This document shows positions 16,802 to 25,386 of a stretch of DNA of 64,000 nt, piece by piece. The stretch is from Bacillota bacterium (lineage in GTDB: Bacteria; Bacillota; Clostridia; Lachnospirales; Lachnospiraceae). The position numbers and the translations under genes are program-made. The notes under the pieces were generated by a model. It made no database searches. It saw only the letters and a list, made by a program, of their open reading frames with translations, and was not told where the DNA came from. Every line of letters starts with the position of its first letter. Positions within the stretch are counted from its first letter, which is position 1. The stretch covers positions 1 to 64,000 of the forward strand of contig JAEWCQ010000043.1 of assembly GCA_023390555.1 (NCBI GenBank). The letters are read 5' to 3'.

Positions 16802-17206
16802 TCATTCCCTGTTCCGATCCAGTCTCCAACGCACGATGTCGGTGATAAGTTGATCATCGATCGGCCTGCCAAGCGGCAGCTGAATTGCTCCTTTACTGGT
16901 CTTATATCCCGTGAGGCGTTCCGCAAATACGGTCGTAGCTTCGCCGCCAGGGTAAATTCCGATGTGTTTTTTGAACGCAGCAAAGTGAATGATATTTTCA
17001 CCCTGCCAGAAGGTCGGCATCTGCCATGAGATTTTCTCTATGGCCTCCGGTGCAGCCGCGCGAATGGTCTCACGGATATTTTGTAACAGCGGCCGCACAT
17101 CTTCCGGCTGCGCTGCGATGTATTCATCAATACTGTTTGGTTTCACACAAAAGTGATCTTGTTTGTTGTTTTCAAATTCACGACCGCAATTGGGACATTT
17201 CCACAT
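16802..17206 (-). CDS. DUF1801 (YdhG/frataxin-like fold) protein with zinc-ribbon N-terminus
   Basis: 134 residues. The first 20 hold a Cys-rich start, MWKCPNCGREFENN...DHFC, likely a small zinc site. The rest is a DUF1801 domain: IDEYIAAQPEDVRPLLQNIRETIR, then EKISWQMPTFWQGENIIHFAAFKKHIGIYPGG, and a C-terminal segment with GAIQLPLGRPID. Members are related to the YdhG iron-chaperone fold but the role is uncertain. Single gene, about 130 bases upstream of the PTS operon 2 promoter. Confidence 0.85.
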   Translation of the reverse strand: MWKCPNCGREFENNKQDHFCVKPNSIDEYIAAQPEDVRPLLQNIRETIRAAAPEAIEKISWQMPTFWQGENIIHFAAFKKHIGIYPGGEATTVFAERLTGYKTSKGAIQLPLGRPIDDQLITDIVRWRLDRNRE

Positions 17207-17401
17207 TTGCCTGCTACTCCTTCCTTAGCCTAATTGTTTTCGCCAAAGGTGTATCCTTTTTTATCCGCACTCCTCTGCTTGGCGTGATGCCATGAAACGC
17301 AGGTCACCTACTTCGTATTTTACATCATTTACCGTCAGTTTGTCTGCACCATTTTTGAAAAATCACATATATTGAAGAGATCATAAAAAAGAGGTAGAGG
17401 C

Positions 17402-18421
17402 ATGGTAAACACACCAGCTAATCTGGTTTTTGAAGGCGGCGGCGTCCTGGGAATCTCCTATCTTGGCGCGTTGCAATATCTATACCAATCCGGCATTCTC
17501 CAGAGTGTCAAAAGAGTGGCCGGCACTTCCGCCGGGGCAATCACGGCCTGCATGACCAGCTTAAATCTTTCCTTTGAAAAAACCAGGGAGCTTGTGGATA
17601 CCCTGGATTACAAAAAGATACCCCAGGAGAACCGCTTCCCTGAACTGAAAGCGATATCGGAACCTGCATTGCGCCAATTTGAAGAGATCTTCGGCGATTT
17701 GGGCTGCCTGTACCGGCTGATGACAAAGTACGGATGGTATTCCAGCGAGTATTTTTATACCTGGCTCAAAAAACAGATCGCGTCTCAATTCGATCCTGCA
17801 AAAAAGCTGCCGCCATATACATTTGCTGACTTCAAAAATTCTTCTATACATAAAGGGCAAAGGCCTTTTCGTGATCTGTATGTTGTCGGCACAAATTTGT
17901 CCTACCGTTCATCAAACATATTTTGCTATGAAAATACGCCGCATATGGAGGTGGCACAGGCAGTCAGAATCTCCATGTCAATTCCCTTATTCTTTGAAGC
18001 GGTAGAATACACTCCGGATATGGCGGACGCCTCAGCCAACATCTTCTGCGACGGCGGCGTCATGTGGAACTACCCCATTAATATGTTTGATTCTGCTTTT
18101 TTTACGAAGGATAAGCGAGATGGAGTCAATGAGCAAACACTGGGGCTGCGGTTTTTAAGTAGTACAAATTATCATGAAATCAACAACTTTTTAGACTTCA
18201 TAAATAATTTGTATCATTCCCAATTGCGTGTTCAACAAAATTATTTTGAGAACAGTCCTCAGGATATAGCAAGATCGATACAAATCAATCCCGGCGACAT
18301 TTCATTCGTTGACTTCGATATTACTACCGGTGATGAAACCTATCTTTTTTTATACTATCAGGGCTATCAGGCAGCGAGAAATTATTTCAATCGTACAAAC
18401 GACAGAAGCATTGACCGATAA
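17402..18421 (+). CDS. Patatin-like phospholipase
   Basis: 339 residues; ATG at 17402 after AAGAGGTAGAGG. Patatin motifs are all present: oxyanion loop EGGGVLGISYLGAL (11-24), nucleophile GTSAGA (Ser43) and the catalytic Asp in FCDGGVMWNYP (about residue 217). It should hydrolyse acyl esters of lipids. There is no signal peptide, so it is probably cytoplasmic or secreted by another route. It is alone on the plus strand; a hairpin with a U-run follows at 18508. Confidence 0.9.
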   Translation: MVNTPANLVFEGGGVLGISYLGALQYLYQSGILQSVKRVAGTSAGAITACMTSLNLSFEKTRELVDTLDYKKIPQENRFPELKAISEPALRQFEEIFGDLGCLYRLMTKYGWYSSEYFYTWLKKQIASQFDPAKKLPPYTFADFKNSSIHKGQRPFRDLYVVGTNLSYRSSNIFCYENTPHMEVAQAVRISMSIPLFFEAVEYTPDMADASANIFCDGGVMWNYPINMFDSAFFTKDKRDGVNEQTLGLRFLSSTNYHEINNFLDFINNLYHSQLRVQQNYFENSPQDIARSIQINPGDISFVDFDITTGDETYLFLYYQGYQAARNYFNRTNDRSIDR

Positions 18422-18507
18422 TGCTGTGTCTCCTGTCCGCAGGACGATTCTTTTCCCTATATTTTTCACAGGATATCAGACAATCATTCATAATTATATG
18501 CAAAAAA

Positions 18508-18540
18508 TTTCTCCGTTTATTGGAGACGTTTTTATTTTAT
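18508..18540 (+). terminator. Probable terminator of the patatin gene
   Basis: TCTCC (18510-18514) pairs with GGAGA (18522-18526) around a 7-base loop and is followed by CGTTTTTATTTTAT. The stem is short, so confidence is moderate. Confidence 0.5.
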
Positions 18541-19097
18541 TCCATCAAATAACGGACAAAGAGATTTTGACAATATAGTTCATACATCTTCTAAGCATTG
18601 TTTGAAAGGCACATGACTTTTAAATATTTTATAAAAACAATTTTCGCTCATTTAAGGCTCATAAATGGCTACTTTTTGTGTTCGAAATCTGCTTTGGGCC
18701 CTTCGAACTATATTTCGCCACCAGTATCACCGTCTCCACATGCCCTGAGAAGATAAAAAAGATGACCATTGAACCCAATACCTCCTTGGCGTCAGCTAAC
18801 CCATTAAAAAACTTCCTCTTTCGACTAGTTTTTGAACGAATTATTAAGTTACTTTTCAAAAATCGCTCATCGAGTATAAGCCCTGTCACAGCAAAAAATT
18901 CTTGAAACTACTTGCTTAACACTTTACTATTGTCTAGCATTTGAGGTGCGCTTCACTATTGGCACAGAGCCCATAACCAAATAAGAACCCTGATCTGTTT
19001 GGTGCTACCCCAAATCAGACCAAGGTCCTCATTCTGTTATTTTTATTATAGTTGAACTAACTTATTAACTTATATATTTAGATACAATTATATACCA
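18541..19097. other. 557-bp region without a convincing gene
   Basis: Neither strand has an open frame above 76 codons here, and the two overlapping short frames around 18660-18905 show no recognised motif or ribosome binding site. At 18990-19024 an imperfect hairpin (TGATCTGTTTGG with CCAAATCAGACCA) follows the string GGCACAGAGCCC. The reverse complement begins GGGCTCTGTGCC, which weakly resembles insertion-sequence ends, so this may be an old decayed element. The T-rich stretch at about 19037-19050 precedes the end of the GH16 gene. Confidence 0.4.
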
Positions 19098-22000
19098 TCA
19101 ATTACTATGTCCCATAACCTTAACATCCCATATGGAATAGCCATAAGGTAAAGCCCTCTCAATTCCCTGGAATTTAACATACCTTGCATTTACTGCTGAA
19201 AAATTCAGGGTTTCGATTCCGCCGCTGCCATTTGTCTGTTTATATACACTGGTATAGTTTGTTCCGTCAGTAGATACAAAGATCTCATACTGCTTGCCAA
19301 AAGCCGCCTCCCAGTTAAGTATTAACTGGCTGATATTATATGTTGTGCCAAGATCTATAGTAAACCAGGCATTATCAGCGAAGTTAGAAGACCATCTGGT
19401 AGTTGTATTATTATCTGTCAGATAACTTTCAGGAAAACCTGCCTCTGTACCTGATGAAGTAACAGACTTGCCCAGAGCTACATCGGTATTAGTTGTTGGA
19501 TTTCCTGATCCGCCATCTTCCGGTGTCCCCTGTGTCACACCATGAATGTAAGTAAAGGTCTGTGTATCCAAAGCTCCACTGCCCGGATTGTAGGTAAAGA
19601 AATATTGTACCTCATCGCCTTGTTTCATATTTTCCACTGAATAAACGAAGTTTCCGCCACCTTTATTCGTCATGGCTACATTTACTTGACCACCGTTATT
19701 GATTTTGTAATGAAGTTCTGCAAAAGTGGCACCGTTTACATAGAATTCCAGCTTATCGCCAATCTTTTTCAATCCTTTTACACTATCACCAATTACATAT
19801 ACAGTGGTTGATGCCTTTACTGTTACCTGGCAGGCAGCTGTTTTATTACCATCTGCTGTCTGTACAGTAATTGTAGTTGTACCTGCTGCAACAGCTGTTA
19901 CTTTTCCTGTCTGGTCAACAGTTGCAATGCTTGTATTGCCACTGGTCCAAGTAACTTGTTTGTTTGTAGCATTAGCAGGAGCAATTGTAGCATTCAGTGT
20001 TTGTGTACCGCCAACTGTTATTTCAGTTTGAGCGACATTTAAAGAGACATCTGTAACGGGAACATTCTGACTTTCCCCTGCATTAACGGTAACAACACAG
20101 CTAGCTGTATATCCTCCGTCTTTTGTGGTTGCAGTTATTGTAGCAGTACCATTTGCCACCGCTGTTACCTGCCCTGCACTAACGGCAGCTACTGATGGAT
20201 TGGTGGAAGTCCAGGTAACATTTTTATTTGTTGCATTACTTGGTGTAATTGTTCTGTTAATAAGTAAAGTCTCTCCAATAGTTGAAAGTACTGCTGTCTG
20301 TTTATCTAATGATATTCCTGTAACTCTTACAGCATCAGGCTCAACCCAGTCAGTATCTTTATATACACGTACATAATCTACCTGCATACTTGCCGGAATA
20401 TCTCCAGGTCCGGGTGTAACACCGCCATCAAACCAGCCGCCAACTGCAAGATTCATAATAATATAGAATTCCTGATCAAAAGGTGCGTTATTATTAGAAG
20501 GTGCTCCATTGGAATACCACTGTTCATTTGTAGCTTTAAAGAAACACTTACCGTCTACATACCATTTAATATTATCTTCTTCCCAAACCACACTGTATAC
20601 ATGGTAATCAGAATCTATAGTCTGTCCGTCACTGAAAGAGAAATCACCGCCGATGTAAGTATTGGCCGGCCATTGTCCGCCAAAGTGGATTGTACCGCTG
20701 GTAGCTCCTGGTAAACGTCCTCTTGCTTCCATAACATCAAGTTCACCGGAGGCTGCCCAGGTTCCATAAGTATCATCGTTAGGGAGCATCCAAAGTGCCG
20801 GCCATAAACCGTTACCACTTGGAAGTTTAGCACGAAAATCAATTCTGCCGTATTTAAATGTAAAATTATCCTTGGTTGTAATTTTACCGGAAGAATAAGG
20901 TGCTACACGGTTAGGATCCTGTGGAAATGTTTTAGGCTCTTCAAGAGCAGTAATCGTTAATTTACCATCACTAACAGAAATATTCCTTGTACTGTCTGTA
21001 TAGTGTTCCAGTTCATTATTACCCCAGCCCCAGGTACCTGGATCGTCATTAATATAATATCCTGTATTGTAATTCCAGATGCTTGTATCAAGTGCTGTGC
21101 CGTTGAATTCATCACTCCATATTAAATCCATACCATCTACATCGGGATTCTCCGGTGTGCTAAGTTCAATATCTCCAAGATCTGAAACATCTGGTCTTGG
21201 TGCATTGGGATTACCGATAAAGGTGTAATACACATAATTACTACCTATGCCTCCGCCTTTCTGACCATTTAAAGGATAACCAATTCTAAGTTCCATATCA
21301 ACTTGAATAGGTTGGAACCACAGACCATAGATATTATCCACCCAATAGCCCCATTGGTTTTTATCGGACATATTATTGTATCCGTTTCCAGAATAACTGA
21401 AACTGCTTTTACTGAAATCACTAAGTTCTACCCATACACCATTTACCTTAGTTTCATAAACAAACTTATCAAGTTCAGAGCTAATGGGTGCTCCGCCGTC
21501 AATTTTAGGCAGAGGTACACCTATTGCTCCGGTTTCACCTGCTGTATAGGTAGTTCCGTCATAAGGCGTAAGATTATAATTATTTCTTACCGGTGTATTA
21601 TAAGTTATGGTATAGATTAAAGATACATGGGAAGTTTTAGATTCCAGTTTTACATTGATAGACTCCTCTACTGTAAACCAATAACCTCCGCCTCCGTCAG
21701 TAAACTGCCCAAAATTCTGATCATATATCCAGCCACTGGCAGCATTGTTATCAATATCAATCCATGTGCTATCTGCTACAGGTTTTACATAAACCTTTAA
21801 ATCTTCAGCTACTGCTGCATATGTTACTGCTGCATCTCCGTTAAATATCGGATAGGTAAAGCCTGCTCCCCCTGTTACTCCTGCTGTAATATCAGGTCCT
21901 TGAGTTGGTGCCATTGAGGTTATGGTTGTTTTAGGAATATCCGTAAATACCAGGGTGTAATCCAAGGTAACACCACTTGTCTTGGATACCAGCTGAAGAT

Positions 22001-22403
22001 ATGTGGTTTCTGATACGGTAAACCAATATCCGTTAAATCCGCTGTCACTCCAATTACCCCAATCTACGTTGTAGGCAAAACTGGTACTGTCAATATTTAC
22101 CCAGCTACCGTTTACCTTAACATTAACCGTTAAATCACCGACAACCTCTTCCCATGTTGCTGCCCCGCCATTAAAAATAGGCATTACAAAGCCATAACTT
22201 GCCTGTCCTACACCTGATTTGGTTATAACAGGTCCATCTGCTGCAGAAAAATATGACATGGATGTAATTGTTTTTGCTGCTGCCTGTACTTGCATGTTAG
22301 CCCCCAAAGGTGAAAACATGCTGCAAATAACCAACACTGCTGCAAGCATAAAACCAAGTGCCCTTTTGTTTAACCTGTTTCCCTTCTCCTTAAATCTCCC
22401 CAT
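19098..22403 (-). CDS. Secreted multidomain GH16 beta-glucanase (laminarinase/lichenase type)
   Basis: 1101 residues; ATG at 22403 with AAGGAGG upstream. Signal peptide 1-42 (cleavage near VQAAA). Three homologous modules of about 115-125 residues follow (about 43-400), each with a PIFNG/PKIDGG turn and a GYWFT or WFQ segment. The GH16 catalytic domain spans about 420-690; its active-site motif is GELDVMEARG (E554, D556, E559). Then come two Big_2 domains, a CBM56-like beta-1,3-glucan-binding domain (about 870-955) and a C-terminal discoidin/CBM32 domain. The expected reaction is endo-cleavage of beta-1,3 or mixed-linkage glucan outside the cell. No LPXTG motif. The leader has a perfect TAGAAAT/ATTTCTA hairpin at 22452-22469. 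Confidence 0.92.
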   Translation of the reverse strand: MGRFKEKGNRLNKRALGFMLAAVLVICSMFSPLGANMQVQAAAKTITSMSYFSAADGPVITKSGVGQASYGFVMPIFNGGAATWEEVVGDLTVNVKVNGSWVNIDSTSFAYNVDWGNWSDSGFNGYWFTVSETTYLQLVSKTSGVTLDYTLVFTDIPKTTITSMAPTQGPDITAGVTGGAGFTYPIFNGDAAVTYAAVAEDLKVYVKPVADSTWIDIDNNAASGWIYDQNFGQFTDGGGGYWFTVEESINVKLESKTSHVSLIYTITYNTPVRNNYNLTPYDGTTYTAGETGAIGVPLPKIDGGAPISSELDKFVYETKVNGVWVELSDFSKSSFSYSGNGYNNMSDKNQWGYWVDNIYGLWFQPIQVDMELRIGYPLNGQKGGGIGSNYVYYTFIGNPNAPRPDVSDLGDIELSTPENPDVDGMDLIWSDEFNGTALDTSIWNYNTGYYINDDPGTWGWGNNELEHYTDSTRNISVSDGKLTITALEEPKTFPQDPNRVAPYSSGKITTKDNFTFKYGRIDFRAKLPSGNGLWPALWMLPNDDTYGTWAASGELDVMEARGRLPGATSGTIHFGGQWPANTYIGGDFSFSDGQTIDSDYHVYSVVWEEDNIKWYVDGKCFFKATNEQWYSNGAPSNNNAPFDQEFYIIMNLAVGGWFDGGVTPGPGDIPASMQVDYVRVYKDTDWVEPDAVRVTGISLDKQTAVLSTIGETLLINRTITPSNATNKNVTWTSTNPSVAAVSAGQVTAVANGTATITATTKDGGYTASCVVTVNAGESQNVPVTDVSLNVAQTEITVGGTQTLNATIAPANATNKQVTWTSGNTSIATVDQTGKVTAVAAGTTTITVQTADGNKTAACQVTVKASTTVYVIGDSVKGLKKIGDKLEFYVNGATFAELHYKINNGGQVNVAMTNKGGGNFVYSVENMKQGDEVQYFFTYNPGSGALDTQTFTYIHGVTQGTPEDGGSGNPTTNTDVALGKSVTSSGTEAGFPESYLTDNNTTTRWSSNFADNAWFTIDLGTTYNISQLILNWEAAFGKQYEIFVSTDGTNYTSVYKQTNGSGGIETLNFSAVNARYVKFQGIERALPYGYSIWDVKVMGHSN

Positions 22404-22595
22404 TTTTTCCTCCTTTTAAAATATAGTTAATAGTTTCAATCTTTAAGTCTGTAGAAATAAGCATTTCTATCTCTATACCAGCTTATTTTCCCTCCCAAGT
22501 TGTTACTTCTATTGTACTTTCCATAGTTATCCATTTTAAAGGCATAATTTTTTATTTTAAGTATACTTTTTTTATTTTACACAGTTTTTTTGTAA

Positions 22596-22850
22596 GAGGC
22601 TGCAACAAATGATAACTTAACTCTTGAGGATATGATACGCCTGTGTATGAGAGCCGGTGAAATGAGTGTTGAAGTTATGAAAATACTGGATGAAGCCAAT
22701 ACAAGTACTTATAAGAATCCAACTCCAAATAAGGTTAACATGAATCCCCAAAAAGGTCCCTTTATTATTTCATCCGGTCATGACTTAAGAGATTTGGAAA
22801 TGCTTCTAATACAAATAGAAGGAAAAGGCAATTATATATCAAATGTGTAA
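22596..22850 (+). pseudogene. hcp: Internal fragment of a hybrid-cluster protein (hydroxylamine reductase) gene
   Basis: An 84-codon frame from 22596 to the stop at 22850 reads EAATNDNLTLEDMIRLCMRAGE, then MKILDEANTSTYKNP and FIISSGHDLRDLEMLLIQIEGKG. The DEANTSTYGNP and ISGHDLKDLEMLLEQTEGTG strings are hallmarks of Hcp just before its cluster-binding region. Full Hcp is about 530-560 residues; this is only roughly residues 140-225, with a stop before the frame and after it. It has no start signal and lacks all cluster cysteines, so it is a dead remnant. Confidence 0.85.
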
Positions 22851-22919
22851 TTACTTCCATTTAAACTTATATGATGTTTATATAATACAGGCCTATCAGT
22901 ATCAAATAATTGTAACCAA

Positions 22920-22953
22920 ATATAAAAAGCCCTGGGAATAATTCCAGGGCTCT
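22920..22953 (-). terminator. Terminator of the htrA-like - yhaM-like - rlmD operon
   Basis: AGCCCTGG (22928-22935) pairs with CCAGGGCT (22944-22951). In the minus direction the stem is followed by TTTTTATA. It begins 11 bases after the rlmD stop. Confidence 0.85.
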
Positions 22954-22962
22954 TGATTATCA

Positions 22963-24390
22963 TTACATATTAATATCCAATGTTATCTCAACATTATAGC
23001 TTGTCAAACTTTTTCGAGTTAATAATACTACACTTTCCACGTGCACCGTATGGCAGAATTGATCCACTGCCTGCACTTTTTTCAGTTCATATCCATGCCC
23101 GCAGAGGTATTTCAAATCTCTTGCCAGCGTAGCACTGTCACAGCTGACGTAGACTATTCGTGCCGGACCCATTTCTACCATAGCAGTAAGCAGACTCTCT
23201 TCGCAGCCCTTTCGCGGAGGATCTACAACGATAACATCCGCATAGGCCTCCTGTCCTGCTGCCAGCTGCTCCTTCACGTAGGCTGGATAGACTTCTTCTG
23301 CCTTTCCTACAAAAAATTCTGCATTTGTGATACCATTGATTGCGGCATTGTTCTGTGCATCTGCGATTGCCTGCGGCACAATTTCCACACCAAAGACTTT
23401 TTTTGCCTTCGTGGCAAGGAATAGGGAAATTGTCCCAATTCCGCAGTATAAATCCCAGACTGTCTCATTTCCGGTAAGACCGGCATATTCCAGTGCCGTC
23501 CCGTACAATTTTTCCGTCTGTACCGGGTTCACCTGGTAAAAAGAAAGCGGAGAGATCTGATAGCGGATGTCCCCGATATAATCTGTAATATAGTCCTGTC
23601 CCCAAAGAGTCTTTACGGTATCCCCCAGAATCACATTGGTCTGGCTGGTGTTGCTATTGACAGAAATACTTTTCATTCCCTCGATATCAGTCAATGTTTC
23701 GACAAGCTGCTGCGCATGCGGAAGCTGCCTGGCATTAATCACAACGCAGACCATAATCTCTTTTGTCGTAAATCCATAACGGATCAGGACATGACGGACG
23801 CAGCCTGTTCCTGTCTTTTCATCATACGCGGATATCTGATATTGGCGCATAAAATCAAGCACCGTCTGAAGGATTTTCTCGTTGACTTCTACTCCAAGGT
23901 AACACGTTTCTACCGGTATAATGGAATGAGTTCTACCGGCATAGAACCCTGCAATGAGATTGCCTTCCCGATCGGTTCCGATTGGGAACTGCGCCTTGTT
24001 CCGATAACGATAAGGCTCTTCCATGCCGATGATTGGCTGCATACACGCATCAATTTCTGCCTCGGCAAAACCGCCGATCCGTACCAGATGGTCCCGTACC
24101 TTTTTATTTTTAAAGGAAAGCTGCTGTGAATACGCAAGGGCCTGAATCTGACAGCCGCCGCATTGTCTGCTGATCTTACAGCGCGGTGAAACACGGAATG
24201 GAGATTCGGTTACAATCTGTTCCATTCTTGCATATCCATAGGTCTTTTTCAGCTTCATTACAGTCGCATACACCACATCTCCAGGCAGGGCATCCTTGAT
24301 AAAAAATGTCATTCCTTCATATCTGCCGATTCCCTCACCGTCGATGCCGATATCTTCAATTGCAACTGTAATACGATCATTTTTCTTCAT
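22963..24390 (-). CDS. rlmD: 23S rRNA (uracil-5)-methyltransferase, RlmD/TrmA family
   Basis: 475 residues. TRAM domain at about 3-60; iron-sulfur cysteine motif CKISRQCGGCQIQAL; methyltransferase domain with SAM motif DLYCGIGTISLFLA, then DPPRKGCEESLL and the nucleophile loop VSCDSATLARDL. It methylates a uridine of 23S rRNA (U1939 for RlmD; U747 specificity of RlmC-like members cannot be excluded). Last gene of a three-gene operon, 2 bases after the YhaM-like gene. Confidence 0.88.
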   Translation of the reverse strand: MKKNDRITVAIEDIGIDGEGIGRYEGMTFFIKDALPGDVVYATVMKLKKTYGYARMEQIVTESPFRVSPRCKISRQCGGCQIQALAYSQQLSFKNKKVRDHLVRIGGFAEAEIDACMQPIIGMEEPYRYRNKAQFPIGTDREGNLIAGFYAGRTHSIIPVETCYLGVEVNEKILQTVLDFMRQYQISAYDEKTGTGCVRHVLIRYGFTTKEIMVCVVINARQLPHAQQLVETLTDIEGMKSISVNSNTSQTNVILGDTVKTLWGQDYITDYIGDIRYQISPLSFYQVNPVQTEKLYGTALEYAGLTGNETVWDLYCGIGTISLFLATKAKKVFGVEIVPQAIADAQNNAAINGITNAEFFVGKAEEVYPAYVKEQLAAGQEAYADVIVVDPPRKGCEESLLTAMVEMGPARIVYVSCDSATLARDLKYLCGHGYELKKVQAVDQFCHTVHVESVVLLTRKSLTSYNVEITLDINM

Positions 24391-24392
24391 AA

Positions 24393-25340
24393 TTATTTAC
24401 TCGTCATTCGGATATTGGATTCAAATAGACGGTTAAATCCAAGCCATTCGGTATTTCCATCCGGGACACTCGTAAAGATTTCACGCATGGTCTCCATTTT
24501 TGCATCGATATTATCTGCAAAGCTGAGTGCAACTGCCTCCGCAAGCGCAGGCTTCTTCGGAGAACCATATTCTAATTCACCATGATGGGATAAGATGCAA
24601 TGTATCAGCTCATTTTCGAGCTTCTTCGGAAAGTTCGGAATGGTTGCAATCCGATTTCTCACCTGCATGGCACCAATCATAATATGCCCAAGAAGCTGTC
24701 CTTCATCCGTATAATCATTTTCCGGAAACGTAGACAGTTCTTCCAGCTTGCCGATATCATGGAACAACGCAGCTGTCAGGAGCAGATCGGCATTCAAAAT
24801 AGGATAGGTATTCGCCATATACCTGCAATTCCTTGTCACGCCCAGCGTATGCTCCAGGAGTCCGCCTACAAACCCGTGATGTACGCTCTTGGCTGCCGAA
24901 TGGAATTGAAAGCGCTTCGCAAATGCATCGTCTTCCAGAAAAAAGCTCGAGCAGAGTCTCCTTAAAAACGGATTTGTCATCTTTACGATAAATCCCGTCA
25001 GTTCCGCATACATCGCATCGATATCATGCTCACTGACCGGCAGATAATCCTTCGGGTCGTACTCACCCGGCTGTACTCTTCTGACTCTCTTTACATTCAG
25101 CTGCAAGGCTCCCTGAAAACTTGTAATATCGCCATATACGTTAATATAATCCAGCTTGTCATAATCATCAATTCCCTGCGAACCCGGCTCCCAGATCTTG
25201 GCGTCGAGTGTTCCCGTTTTATCCTGTAAAACAAGAGATTCATAAGGTTTTCCGTTTTTTGTCATTGCTATCTGTTTATTTTTGCAAAGGAAAATCTCAT
25301 TGACACGTTCTCCCTCACGTAACGATTCTATATAATGCAT
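24393..25340 (-). CDS. YhaM-like 3'-5' exoribonuclease (OB fold + HD domain)
   Basis: 315 residues. The N-terminal OB-fold (about 1-90) contains FLCKNKQIAMTKNGKPYESL and LQDKTGTLDAKIWEPG. The HD domain (about 145-280) has HHGFVGGLLEHTLGVTRN, AALFHDIGKLEEL and CILSHHGELEYGSPKKP. YhaM members are metal-dependent exonucleases acting on RNA and single-stranded DNA ends. Placed between the HtrA-like gene (46 bases) and rlmD (2 bases). Confidence 0.85.
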   Translation of the reverse strand: MHYIESLREGERVNEIFLCKNKQIAMTKNGKPYESLVLQDKTGTLDAKIWEPGSQGIDDYDKLDYINVYGDITSFQGALQLNVKRVRRVQPGEYDPKDYLPVSEHDIDAMYAELTGFIVKMTNPFLRRLCSSFFLEDDAFAKRFQFHSAAKSVHHGFVGGLLEHTLGVTRNCRYMANTYPILNADLLLTAALFHDIGKLEELSTFPENDYTDEGQLLGHIMIGAMQVRNRIATIPNFPKKLENELIHCILSHHGELEYGSPKKPALAEAVALSFADNIDAKMETMREIFTSVPDGNTEWLGFNRLFESNIRMTSK

Positions 25341-25386
25341 CTTGTAATCCTCTTTCTATTTTTATCAAACCCGCTGCCAACGGTGT

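Noticed and set aside
18659..18905. Two overlapping 75-76 codon frames on opposite strands
   Set aside because: No ribosome binding site, no known motif, and they are mirror frames of the same DNA.
18955..19024. Insertion-sequence end
   Set aside because: The GGGCTCTGTGCC string and nearby hairpin are suggestive, but there is no transposase, partner repeat or target duplication.
23041..23424. Long frames antisense to rlmD, mutS2, rpoA and the ribosomal genes
   Set aside because: They lie inside well-supported genes, lack start signals and encode low-complexity or Ser/Ile-rich products.
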